Below are positions 1 to 9,023 of a stretch of DNA of 25,000 nt, piece by piece (the first letter of the stretch is position 1; every line of letters starts with the position of its first letter). The position numbers were made by a program, and so were the translations under genes. The notes below the pieces were generated by a model. The model was not told the DNA's origin and did no database searches. It worked only from the letters and a program-made list of their open reading frames with translations. Origin of the DNA: Mesostigma viride (taxonomy: Eukaryota; Streptophyta; Mesostigmatophyceae; Mesostigmatales; Mesostigmataceae); NCBI GenBank assembly GCA_009746045.1, contig RPFO01000584.1, positions 1,181,343 through 1,206,342 on the forward strand, given 5' to 3'.

Positions 1-172
1 TGTTTTTTTAATTAAGGAATGAAATAGTCATTGATCTGAGAATGGTGGGGTTTACATGCCCACTATAGTTGTAAGTTGGGTATAATGGTGTGATCTGTTT
101 TCCCTGCTCCTTGCGAACTCCCTTCCTGTGGACATGCACCTGCCACCATGGCGTCCATGGGGCCACGGACAG
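1..172 (+). other. 3' part of an intron of the M16 peptidase gene
   Basis: The stretch lies upstream of the first visible exon and ends in a pyrimidine-rich tract (about 88-128) and CAG-type acceptor at 171-172. No AG occurs between about 74 and 171, as expected between branch point and acceptor. I see no other exon here. Confidence 0.6.
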
Positions 173-3100
173 GTCCGCTCCCGCCAGGGCCTCGGATACA
201 CCGTATATGGGCGGTGGAGCCCCGGTATCGAACACGTTGTAAGGGTGCTCGCGCACAAGGATTTACGTTTTTGTTGCGGAAGGGGGTGCATTATTTGCTG
301 CATGCGTATGAACCACGTTTTTCTCACCACACCAATGGTAGTAATGGAACGCTCTACATCTGCAACGACTGGCTATGGTGGTTGCGGGTGCTGGTGCTTG
401 CTCTTGACTCTGTTTGTGATTAGAGATGCAGCGGTTTTTATTACAAGTCTTGTTGTTGGGGCTCTATCGTTCCCAAGGCACCCATCCCCACTCTTGATAG
501 TTTAAGACAAAGGTGATTAAATATGTTGATGTTGATGCGTACCTGTGGAAGAATGTAGGGGATGATGGAAAAGTCATGTAACGATGGGTGGCACAGACGC
601 CAACTGTGTAATGCTGGGCGGCATGGGAGCGACTGTTGAATTCTACGGGAGCCCGTAAGGGGGCCCTTGTGTTCTAGATCTTGCTCACCCCCCTGCTCTT
701 GCTTACCCCCCTGTAAGTCGATAGACTACGATATCACAAGTTTTGCACAGGATTTCATTGTACACTTTGCTGAGCGTTTCTCTCACACCACAGTTCACGC
801 GGTGGGGGACCACCACGCATTACGCCGCTCCTTGCGATGTATTGTGGTTGTGGTCGTGTCCCTAACGATAATGGTCGTGCCCCTGCGTGTGCCCTGCTGG
901 GGTGACTACTGGAAACCATTCTCCGCTATCAGGGCACATTCGTGGCTGGCGGCCAGACCAGGGCCGAGAAGCTCCCCCAGTTCGTGATGGCGATTCGTGA
1001 TATTCTGACCATTGCCACGCAGGCGCCTCCTACATCAGGTGGGGCTTCCATATCTGTTCCTGATCACAACCTTGCTCTCGTGATTGACTGCAAGCTTGGC
1101 GCTCGTGCCTGCTTCTCTTCTGTAAGATTTGTTAATCACCCGGTGGTCGTCACCATGATGAAGACTTAGTGCAACTATAGTCGACTTGTTCTTTGCACCG
1201 TCACTGTCGAATGGGCTACCACTTCCAGTTTATCGGCTGCTGCTGCTGCTGCTGGGCGCCACCATCCCCCACGCGACCCCAGCCCCCAGCCCCCACTCAG
1301 ATGATTGCAGCTGCCACTGATCGCCTTAGCCTGGTAGCTTACTATGGATGGCCACGCTGCTGCGGCAGAGGAACAGACGTGTGCTGTCCAGTAGGTTTCC
1401 ATGTCCTGTATATCATGCCATGCATTAGCCATGAAATGGCCATACACGGCCTTATTCATCGATAGCTTGAGAAGCCAAGAATGCAAAAGGTTCATTAAGC
1501 CACCTTGGCTTGACGTATATAGTGGGGGGGAATAGGATCAAACACAGGATGGGACAAAGTGAGAGGAGTGGCAGGGGCCCTGGCGGGGGCACGAGGTGGT
1601 CAGTGTTTCTTCCCTGCAACAAATCATCGTCAATACCTGCGCGCGAACGGGTCCGCCTGGAAAAGTTGAATGCTGATTATATAAGTTTCATGCTGATATT
1701 TGAATGCTGATAACGAGGGGCTAGTCGCAACAGGTATTTAAGAATTATTTCTCAGGTATTTAAGAATTATTACTTCAGCTTGGAAATTATCTGTGGCGCC
1801 GTGCGCACCTTATGCCCCGTTGTGTGCATGGTGCAGATGAGCTGAAGCGCGCAAAGGACACGACGCTTAATTCCTTCATCTTCAACTTTGCCGACAGGTA
1901 ATGTGTCACATTTAGCTTGCAATTGCTAGCATGTTTCTTACGTCACACACTGTTTCCTTTTTCCCCCGTCGGGAGTTTGGCTGTGATGCGTGGCATTCGT
2001 TGTGGCTTTCCTGTGGTAACGGCACTCACACGGTTGGGGTGAAATCTTGAGAACGCGCACTCAAAGAAGTACGTGGTTGGGTGCATATTTGTGTAAGGTC
2101 AAGACTTCTGCTGGCAACCGGACACCTCTTTGTCAGCATACTACTACTTGTTTCATTGGATTGCTTGCGTATACACACCGGTGGATATGCAAAAAGCACG
2201 TTGCCCACGCCCACGACAGCAACATGTTGAGCTGCCCGGCAAACGTGAGCGCATATGTGGATGTGTCTTTTTTATGCAACTTTCATGAGGCAATACGAGT
2301 GATTTTGTTTTTATAGTAGTATCACCACAAGGCTTGTATACAATGCCACACCCTGTACTCTTTGAGCACTTCTTTTTTCTCCTATTGCCGCGGATATCCT
2401 TAGTTTGCCTCAACTCGCAATGTAAGAATACTTTCAAAACTTTCCAAGAACGTTGGCCTTGCCATGCCTCCGGGGGTTTAGATGTGCGGGGTCAGAGTCA
2501 TGATGTATTGTGTTATGTTGGATTCATGATGTATTTGTTGGGGTATAAGTGCATGTTCGCCAAATCCGTCTTCGCTAAATGCGTTCCAAGCCTATCTGTG
2601 GGCACTGGACTATGGGGCAGCCTTACTGCATCCGCCATGCTTTTGCTATGCTGAAGCTTTATTGCACCCACAGTTGCGCCCGCACCGTGATGCTGAGAGA
2701 GCGCTTGTGGCGTGCCCACTTGAGGCAGTGAGAGAAGCTAGGGCGCCCTCCCTCCTTCTCCTTGTGTGTATGGGTCGAAGCTTTCTTTATTGGTACCCAC
2801 GTGACGCAGTCTATGTGATAATGAAAGAATTAATTTATTAAGCACATGTTTGCATGGTATAAATCAATGGGGTAGATGGATTACCGCACCTTGACCACGG
2901 GTATTATATTATGAGGGACATACGGGAACCCCCCATGCATGTACCTCAGGTTTCTTTACTTATATACCCATGCGGGATTCTGCGGACCATGGGGAGAGGT
3001 GGTAGGTGCGTGATCTGCCCAATGATGTGAACCATCAGCGATCTGATAAGCAAGATTGCATGGCAGGCATTTAGTTATGGAGGAGCTAAATGGGACGGTT

Positions 3101-3726
3101 ATGAGGCCGGGGGCGAGAGAGGGACAGGGAAGAAGTGATATGAAGGCCCGCTCAGCAGGAAGAGGAGAAGGAAGATGACGATGGTGGAACGATGTATACA
3201 AATCCCGGGATGCTTGCATCCCACAAATAATCGTAGTAATTTACGGAGCTTATGGCAGAATTTCATATTCACGTTCGAGTCAGCACAAGCTTCAGGGTGA
3301 AATGCAGTAAATGGGTTGGGGAGGTCAGAGCTGGTGAATCTGCCAATACTTGCAGCAACAGATGCCCTAACTATGCCATGTGGTCGTTTCCATGGCTGGC
3401 TGATGTGATGTGCCTTGGGCTGACACTCCCCGTCCATTTGTTGGCTCAAATGTTCCTCGTGTTTTTTCCCGTGAAGCAGCGGCTCGCAGCTCGTGCGCAT
3501 TCTCCTCTACGACTTGTACGGGCTGAACCAGGACTACATATTCACCTATAACCGTGCGATTGAGGGGACCACTGGCGAGGACATCCTCCGGGCTGCTGCG
3601 CGGCATCTGCACCCGAGCCAACAGACTGTGGTGGTGGTGGCGGACGATGGCGGAGGGCGCATCAAGGCGGCACTCGAGAAAGGACTGGGGGTGACGGTGG
3701 AATACTTGCAGCTGGCCCCTTTCTGA
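173..3726 (+). CDS. M16-family metallopeptidase (insulinase/pitrilysin-like), last four exons; 5' end outside window
   Basis: Four exons, 173-238, 933-1038, 1837-1897 and 3480-3726, join in phase (0, 1, 2) into 159 codons plus TGA. I recognise the C-terminal half of an M16 zinc peptidase. Exon 1 reads VRSRQGLGYTVYGRWSPG, like the family's 'R...GLaYsV' strand. Exon 2 holds GTFVAGGQTRAEK. Exon 3 gives DELKRAKDTTLNSFIFNF, the helix usually seen as 'eEL.rAK..l...f.f.f'. Exon 4 holds YGLNQDYIFTYNRAIEGTT, then a 'vtaeDvl.aAr.hl.P' type helix and a VVVVADD strand. Donors are GTAAGG, GTGGGG and GTAATG. The acceptor at 171-172 follows a ~98-nt stretch free of AG with a pyrimidine tract. The HxxEH zinc motif belongs to the N-terminal domain and is not in the window, so catalytic competence cannot be judged. 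The family has organellar processing and general peptidases; location is unknown. Family call is confident, exact subfamily is not. Confidence 0.85.
239..932 (+). other. Intron (694 nt) of the M16 peptidase gene
   Basis: It starts GTAAGG and ends TATCAG. Splicing joins a phase-0 valine codon to a phase-0 glycine codon, giving an uninterrupted M16-like reading across the junction. No other coding signal was recognised inside. Confidence 0.7.
1039..1836 (+). other. Intron (798 nt) of the M16 peptidase gene
   Basis: It starts GTGGGG and ends GTGCAG. The junction rebuilds a GAT (Asp) codon from G plus AT, producing the family-like SDELKRAK reading, which is good evidence for both borders. The intron holds a CTG/CAG-like run near 1238-1253 and AT-rich sequence near 1720-1770. 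Confidence 0.75.
1898..3479 (+). other. Large intron (1582 nt) of the M16 peptidase gene
   Basis: It starts GTAATG and ends GAAGCAG after a T/C-rich tract. The junction rebuilds AGC (Ser), giving NFADSGSQLVRI. Positions 2659-2675 share a 17-mer (TTATTGCACCCACAGTT) with the 3' region of the ORF1 element at 18976-18992, so the intron may hold an old repeat fragment. I recognise no other gene in it. Confidence 0.75.
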
Positions 3727-3933
3727 GGGCACACGCAAGCGATGCCATGCATGAGTAGTACACGCAGCTGGCCCCTTTCTGAGGGCACATGCAAAGCGAT
3801 ACCATTATTGTGTAGTACACGCAACTGGCCCTTCTGAGGGCACATGCAAGCGATATCATCGTTGTCTAGTACACGCAGCTGGCCCCTTTCTGAGGGTACA
3901 TACAAGCGATATCATGTGTAGTACAAGCAGCTG
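3708..3933 (+). repeat. Minisatellite of ~52-57 bp units spanning the M16 stop codon
   Basis: The landmark GCAGCTGGCCCCTTTCTGAGG recurs, with small variations, at 3708, 3764, 3821 and 3875, with a partial copy at 3927. Unit lengths are about 56, 57, 54 and 52 bp. The first copy encodes the last residues (LQLAPF) and TGA of the peptidase, so the array grew from the end of the coding sequence into the 3' UTR. Confidence 0.85.
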
Positions 3934-4229
3934 CAGTGCAAGGAATACGGTTGCGATACGTCATCAAGCAGGATTTTTGCACCTCGTCAGGGTTTCTTTT
4001 TAGCAGCTGGCTGATGGATTTGCACTACCTTCAGCAGCACTGATAGCACTTTGGTAAGTTTATCATCAGTTAATTCACATGCACTGGCGCCACGTCATCC
4101 GGTCCAGAAACTCGCGGGCCGTTTTCGCGGGAGATCATGCACGTTTAAAGGACATTGGCATGGTGGCCGAGACACTTTCAGCGGCCGGCCATGGTGGTCG
4201 ATCAGAGGGTTAGGGGGTGCTATTGTGAA
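3934..4229. other. Intergenic sequence, nothing recognised
   Basis: This is the region between the minisatellite and the first LINE B fragment. It probably contains the poly(A) site of the peptidase gene, but I could not identify one. No supported gene on either strand. Confidence 0.5.
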
Positions 4230-4525
4230 AATCAGCAAGGAGGATTTGTACGCTGATTTACCATATGTTTCACATTCTTATGCACAGGCGCCTGGGCCTA
4301 GCCGGGCACCTGGCCAGCACAGATCAGGTAGACACATCTGATCGAAAGACTAGCTAGCTGGCACCAAGCCCGCACAGCCCGGGCCGCTTTTTGTCCACGT
4401 GAGGTCACATGGTGCGTAGCGTGCCCACATGGCCCAGGCCGCGCGCGGCCGGGCCGCCATCCGTGGACTTTCCGTGACAGGCTAGGCATGGACATGTGCT
4501 ACCCTAGACTGACGGGCTCGATCAT
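4230..4525 (+). mobile_element. LINE B 3' fragment (end of reverse transcriptase ORF), decayed
   Basis: The segment aligns by eye with 15836-16090 (+) and with the reverse complement of 21860-22120. It begins with a reading EDLYADLPYVSH and continues through the shared blocks CAGGCGCCTGGGCCTAGCC and CCGTGGACTTTCCGTGA. In the longest copy this matches the C-terminal tail after the RT domain of non-LTR retrotransposons ('eeLYg.lp.vs...rRr.lrlaGH'). Here the frame is broken after the VSH residues, so it is a relic. It lies directly before a CCAN-rich array and an ORF1 relic, an order seen again at 15.7-18.8 kb. Confidence 0.75.
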
Positions 4526-5260
4526 GCCAGCGCGGCGCGCACAACCACCCAACCACCTAAACACCCAGCCAGCTGGCCCCATATGCACCCATCCGGCCAC
4601 CCACCCTTGACCCACCCACGCACCTACCCACTCAACCACTAACTGGCCCCACACACTTATTATACCCACTGACCCACCCACACATGCATTTTCTCAGCCA
4701 GCCATCCACCTACCTCACCCCCAACGTGCACAGCCCTTCACCCGCGATAGGTGAGACGGTCCCAACCATAAAACCATCCACGCGTCCATCCGTCCATTTA
4801 CCCGTCCCTTCGCCCACCCACCCGTGGACATTGTCATCTATACGTACACATCCGTACCAGCCACCAACCACCGATGGCCCACCCACTGGCCAACCCACCC
4901 ACCCACACGCATCCCTAACCAACCAACCACCAACCCACCACCCTCAATACCGTGCAATTGTTTCACTCACGAATCCAACAACCCACCCTGGCACTTCGCA
5001 GTCCCCAAAGCCTACCAATCACCCAGCCACCTGGCCATCCATGCCTATAACTGATCACCCTTGTACTCATCCACCCACCATGACCAGCCACCCACCCACC
5101 CACCCTCTCCAGCTGCCTGTGCTCCCAGCTACTCGACCAGCCATACTTTGCCAAGGCATCCACCTTTCAGCCAGCCACCTGCCATTGAAACCACCTACGC
5201 CTAGGCATCACACGCAAGAGCATGAGCTTGACGCTTCACCGAAGCCACGAGCGCTGCGAG
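4526..5260. repeat. Degenerate CCAN-rich low-complexity array
   Basis: The region is dominated by CCACC, CCAACC and CACCCA words without a fixed register, like a decayed form of the (CCAA)n arrays at 16684-17197 and 19180-19733. Its long open frame, rich in Pro, Thr and His, follows from the repeat composition and is not called a gene. Confidence 0.7.
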
Positions 5261-5269
5261 GTAGCCATC

Positions 5270-7040
5270 GGCTGACAGCGGCGCTCATACATAACTTTCA
5301 CGTTTGGGCACCAAATTCGGCTGCATGTATATCACAATCAGCTTCGTCTTTCTGAGACGCACACGCTGATATATTTTCCCGAAACTCAATCGCAATATTA
5401 TGGCGAGCAAACGCTCGACTACGCAATGCGGCCTGGCGGCGGCGATGAGCCAAGAAAATTCGCCTGCAGCTCCGCCAGCTGTAACTCCGCCCGGCCTACC
5501 AGGCAGCAGTGACACTACTCATTGAAGCGTTAGTAGTTCACTCGGCTCCACCTGCGGCCTCGCCCTCGGCATCGCCCGATCCCTAACGCAGTCGCCCAGC
5601 AGAACCGCGCTTTCGAACGGCCCCAACCCTTCAAAGGCGACGATCACGACTGGACCAACATGTCCCCGAGCCGAGCACTGCCCTGTACTAGCTGCATCTT
5701 GTATGGGGACTATGCCTCACTTTATGAGATGGCAGGCCCTCCATCTCCACAGCATCGACCGCCCCATCTTCCCAGACGGCACATGGTGTCCCCTCACCTA
5801 TGTGACGGAGTGGCCCCAACTCCGCCCCCGAGTCCAGCACATCATCCTGCACCAGATGCTCCCTTCTCATGCGCTCTGATGGCGAGATCTGGGCTCCTTC
5901 TATTTCCGCACCCACATTCCGCTCTAAGCCTCTAGGAAGCCGGCCCTCGAGCAGCACGTGACTCCCCTCGCTGCAGATGTGGCAGCGATGGGCAGCACGC
6001 TGGCTGCTGAGCTCCCTAGCTCACCTTTCCATGACCGTCACCTCCACGTACCTGGCAGCACCCTCCTCGCCTGCACCTCCACTGCCGCCTCGATCACCTC
6101 CACCGCCGACATCAAGGCCCAGCTCCACGCCATCGACAAGCGCCTCCACGACAACGCAATCGCCATTCAGTGCCTGCAAAACACCGCTGGCCTCACCGCC
6201 CGGCGCCCATGCAGGCGGTGAAGGACATTGCCACCCGGCCAGCACATGCTGGCCCAGCTCCGGCCAACGATCGATGCTCCTCCGACCCAGACCTGGGCGG
6301 ACATGCTTAAGCACCACACCACCTCGATCCACCGCCTCCACCATCACGGCACCGGCTCCAGCAACAAACACTCGACCTCCGCGAGGAGGCCGACCGGCTC
6401 ACCGATAAGCGCAGCCACAATGTCATTGTCAAGCACTTCGACCAGCCGGCAGGTGCATGCATGCTCGAGGACTCGGAGTCAGACTGTTGCCATAGCGTTT
6501 ACTGTAAGCGCGACATTCTTACCCCCACGCAACTCACTGGTGAGCTGCGGATGTCGGCTGTCCGCCTTCCCCGCGCGCGGGGTATAAGGCTGGCCCGGCT
6601 CCCCTGCAGCCTGCTCCTCACCTTGAAGTACATGGCGGATAACCTGTTGTTTCTTATTAAATGCCGCCTGAGAAGCTCTTGGGGATCGACTTCCTGACAC
6701 GCTGGACGACGACTTGACCCTGGCACAGCAACAGCGGCGACGGGAGCTATGGCCGACCTACCTCCCCAGCTCCGGCAGACCGCAGGGGGGAAACCAGTAT
6801 ACGTACTGGAGGGGGGCGGTCATCCACGTCGACCACAGTCCATAAGCCTTGACAGGCGCCCCCTGCTGCACCCCAGCAATCCCAGTCTTGGGAATATAGC
6901 TGCCAGTAGTGTAGATTAGTCAGGCTTAGCTTATAGCAAGTGGCCCATGCCTATGCGTTTGTGCACCTATAATGCCAGGACTCCCCGCGGATGATGCATT
7001 AAAAATTTAGCCCTGCCTATCCAGAGAGCTGATGATGACC
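5270..7040 (+). mobile_element. ORF1-type retroelement copy 1, decayed
   Basis: The segment resembles the better preserved element at 17200-19179. Shared 5' leader blocks are CCAAATTCGG and CTTTCTGAGACGCA (5311-5358 against 17265-17316). A broken ORF1 follows, then a 3' block at about 6850-7010 that recurs in reverse complement at about 20900-21100. That shared block includes GTAGTGTAGATTAG and GATGATGCATTA. I did not see a clear tail, and the right border is uncertain. Confidence 0.65.
5401..6843 (+). pseudogene. Decayed LINE ORF1p gene (coiled coil / RRM-like / CTD type)
   Basis: An ATG at 5401 sits at the place equivalent to the ORF1 start of the second copy. Coding traces are spread over several frames. 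Around 6402-6700 one frame reads RSHNVIVKHF, then ELRMSAVRLPRA and LLLTLKYMADNLLF, which parallel RECRVVLRRF, ELRGCHRLPH and VLLTFLSPEDKQRFL in the intact copy. A second frame near 6700-6760 reads LDDDLTLAQQQRRRELWPTY, nearly the same as the intact copy's C-terminal domain. Stops such as the TGA after 5521 and several frame changes show it is dead. The inferred ancestral role is RNA binding in a retrotransposon RNP. Confidence 0.75.
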
Positions 7041-7201
7041 CCCGCCGCTCATGGAGTGGAGCAACCCCGCCCTACCCCGGATCGTCATTAGCGAGACCTC
7101 TTCTCAGTAAGGGGTCCGGACGGACCTGCCCCCCCCCAAATTGAATACACATGTTTTGCACTCAATACCCATGCTGGCAATGCAAATGATGATGGGGGAC
7201 C
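7041..7201. other. Flank between the ORF1 relic and LINE A
   Basis: No gene seen. It holds a C9 run at about 7130-7138 and the 19-mer TAAGGGGTCCGGACGGACC (7105-7123). That 19-mer recurs in reverse complement at 15671-15689, at the border of a LINE B copy. Confidence 0.5.
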
Positions 7202-7215
7202 ATAAATATGACCCT
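7202..7215. repeat. Target-site duplication, left copy, of LINE A
   Basis: ATAAATATGACCCT here is identical to 13492-13505. The two copies bracket the element and are not part of the 170-bp monomers. Confidence 0.85.
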
Positions 7216-7220
7216 CCACG

Positions 7221-8085
7221 ACGGCAGGCGGTACCACCATTCCGTGGCAGCTTGGCCCAGTTTGCTACCGGCTGGCACACGTTTTCAGTGAATTTTGGGC
7301 TCCAGATTTAAATGCAACGTGCGGTTTGAGGCAGGGGAAAACATGCGTGGACGATAGGAATTATAGCACCGGCGGGCTTCAAAGTGCCGGACGGCAGGCG
7401 GTACCACCATTCCGTGGCAGCTTGGCCCAGTTTGCTACCGGCTGGCACACGTTTTCAGTGAATTTTGGGCTCCAGATTTAAATGCAACGTGCGGTTTGAG
7501 GCAGGGGAAAACATGCGTGGACGATAGGAATTATAGCACCGGCGGGCTTCAAAGTGCCGGACGGCAGGCGGTACCACCATTCCGTGGCAGCTTGGCCCAG
7601 TTTGCTACCGGCTGGCACACGTTTTCAGTGAATTTTGGGCTCCAGATTTAAATGCAACGTGCGGTTTGAGGCAGGGGAAAACATGCGTGGACGATAGGAA
7701 TTATAGCACCGGCGGGCTTCAAAGTGCCGGACGGCAGGCGGTACCACCATTCCGTGGCAGCTTGGCCCAGTTTGCTACCGGCTGGCACACGTTTTCAGTG
7801 AATTTTGGGCTCCAGATTTAAATGCAACGTGCGGTTTGAGGCAGGGGAAAACATGCGTGGACGATAGGAATTATAGCACCGGCGGGCTTCAAAGTGCCGG
7901 ACGGCAGGCGGTACCACCATTCCGTGGCAGCTTGGCCCAGTTTGCTACCGGCTGGCACACGTTTTCAGTGAATTTTGGGCTCCAGATTTAAATGCAACGT
8001 GCGGTTTGAGGCAGGGGAAAACATGCGTGGACGATAGGAATTATAGCACCGGCGGGCTTCAAAGTGCCGGACGGCAGGCGGTACC
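7221..8085 (+). repeat. Five 170-bp tandem monomers plus 15 bp of a sixth; presumptive LINE A promoter
   Basis: Monomers start at 7221, 7391, 7561, 7731 and 7901 with ACGGCAGGCGGTACC. A sixth start at 8071 breaks off after 15 bp, where the unique leader begins. By eye the five copies are identical. Each includes the palindrome ATTTAAAT and a CCGGCGGGC block. Tandem 5' monomers acting as internal promoters are known from mouse L1. Promoter function here is inferred from position only. Confidence 0.9.
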
Positions 8086-8099
8086 GCGACCGCAGCGCG

Positions 8100-8167
8100 T
8101 TGGGGGGCTGCCGCCCCCCAAACCCCCCGCGTGGGGGGCTCCGCCCCCCACACCCCCCGCCCCCCCC
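8100..8167 (+). promoter_or_regulatory. Two tandem GC hairpins and G-quadruplex-prone tract in the LINE A leader
   Basis: TTGGGGGG (8100-8107) pairs with CCCCCCAA (8114-8121) across a 6-nt loop. GTGGGGGG (8131-8138) pairs with CCCCCCAC (8144-8151) across a 5-nt loop. Further C runs reach 8167, so the minus strand carries several G6-G7 tracts. The structure lies about 30 nt before the first ATG. A role in translation, RNA protection or reverse transcription is possible but not shown. Confidence 0.6.
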
Positions 8168-8198
8168 TCGGTGGCTGCCACGCCTGCCCTGATTGTTC

Positions 8199-9023
8199 AT
8201 GGACGACCCACGACCCCCTTCGCCCAACGGCTCCCCCGCTCCCCGGTTGGCGCCTCGGCGGTCCTCTCGGCTTGCGGCCCTTCTTGCGGAGGTGGGCGAC
8301 CCGGCTGCGGGGGGCTCGGGCGCCCCGGTCTCCCCCTCCTTGGTCTGCGAGGTCTGCCGGAGCGGGCACCGCGGGCACCACATGTTAGTTTGTGATGCTT
8401 GCAATTCCGGGTGGCACTTGCAGTGTCTTACTCCCCGGCTCTACCGGGTCCCGCCGGGCTCCTGGACGTGCCCGCGCTGTCCCCCCGGCGGGCCCCCGGG
8501 CTGCCCTCCCCGCTGGGTGCTCCGGCCCCCTGCCCCGTGTGCCCCCCTGCCGAGGCCCTCGGGGCGGGCCGTGGCCTGCCCGATGGGGCCGCCGTTGCTC
8601 GGGCCCTGGCGCCCTCGGCCCCGGGGCCCCACCCGTCGCCTGGCCCCGCCGACGGGGGCGCGGCGCTGTCGCCTGGGCTGGCCCGGCCGACCCCCGGCGG
8701 GCCTGGCGACCCCGGCGCCCGCCCCCGGCCCCTCGCTCCCCGACGCTCTGGCCTCCCTTCCCCCGGCCGCGGTTGGCCACCCAGCCGCCACCCCCGTCCT
8801 TGCCGCGTGGGACGGCGGCCCCCGGGCCCACGCGTTCACCTCGTGGCCGCCCTCGCACATTGTCGGCGTGGTGGGCCGCGCCACCTTTTCTTGGGCGTAC
8901 TGCCCTTTGTTGCTGGACGCGGTCGGGCTCCAGGCCGCCTTCCCCTCGCTCCCTAGGCCCCCGGCCTTCCTGGCCCTAGTTGCGCAGGTGCGGGCGACAT
9001 TTCTTTCCGCCGCCCCCCGGTGA
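8199..9023 (+). CDS. LINE A coding segment 1: PHD-finger N-terminal part
   Basis: The ATG at 8199 opens 274 codons to the TGA at 9021-9023. A C4HC3 PHD finger spans residues 50-94: C50-x2-C53-x11-C65-x2-C68-x4-H73-x2-C76-x14-C91-x2-C94, including CDACNSGWHLQC. PHD fingers commonly bind histone H3 tails. In a retrotransposon this could guide integration to certain chromatin, which is inference. The rest is rich in Pro, Ala, Gly and Arg and looks disordered, except near 8830-9000 (HIVGVVGRATFSWAYCPLLL). The stop overlaps the next frame, which opens at 9020, right after a C6 run (9013-9018). This may therefore be one interrupted protein rather than a separate ORF1. Confidence 0.75.
   Translation: MDDPRPPSPNGSPAPRLAPRRSSRLAALLAEVGDPAAGGSGAPVSPSLVCEVCRSGHRGHHMLVCDACNSGWHLQCLTPRLYRVPPGSWTCPRCPPGGPPGCPPRWVLRPPAPCAPLPRPSGRAVACPMGPPLLGPWRPRPRGPTRRLAPPTGARRCRLGWPGRPPAGLATPAPAPGPSLPDALASLPPAAVGHPAATPVLAAWDGGPRAHAFTSWPPSHIVGVVGRATFSWAYCPLLLDAVGLQAAFPSLPRPPAFLALVAQVRATFLSAAPR

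Noticed and set aside
128-505. 125-codon frame starting at 128 as a gene of its own
   Set aside because: Only 173-238 resembles a protein family (M16). The rest is intron sequence after a GTAAGG donor.
3546-3905. Minus-strand frames with repeated VPSERGQLRVL / CPQKGASC peptides
   Set aside because: They are translations of the 3' minisatellite and the antisense of the M16 last exon.
4684-5355. 223-codon Pro/Thr/His-rich frame
   Set aside because: It lies in a degenerate CCAN array. The composition explains the openness, and no domain or splice evidence exists.
6228-6587. Frames at 5958-6587 as independent small genes
   Set aside because: They are fragments of one decayed ORF1 that align in order with the intact ORF1 at 17381-18754.
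7221-8085. CRISPR array
   Set aside because: The units are directly adjacent 170-bp copies without unique spacers, and the context is a eukaryotic LINE leader.
9021-9023. Real ORF1/ORF2 boundary by stop-start overlap in LINE A
   Set aside because: Considered, but the downstream frame starts with GTG and no ATG is close. Two further breaks of the same direction exist, so an interrupted single ORF is simpler. Not excluded.
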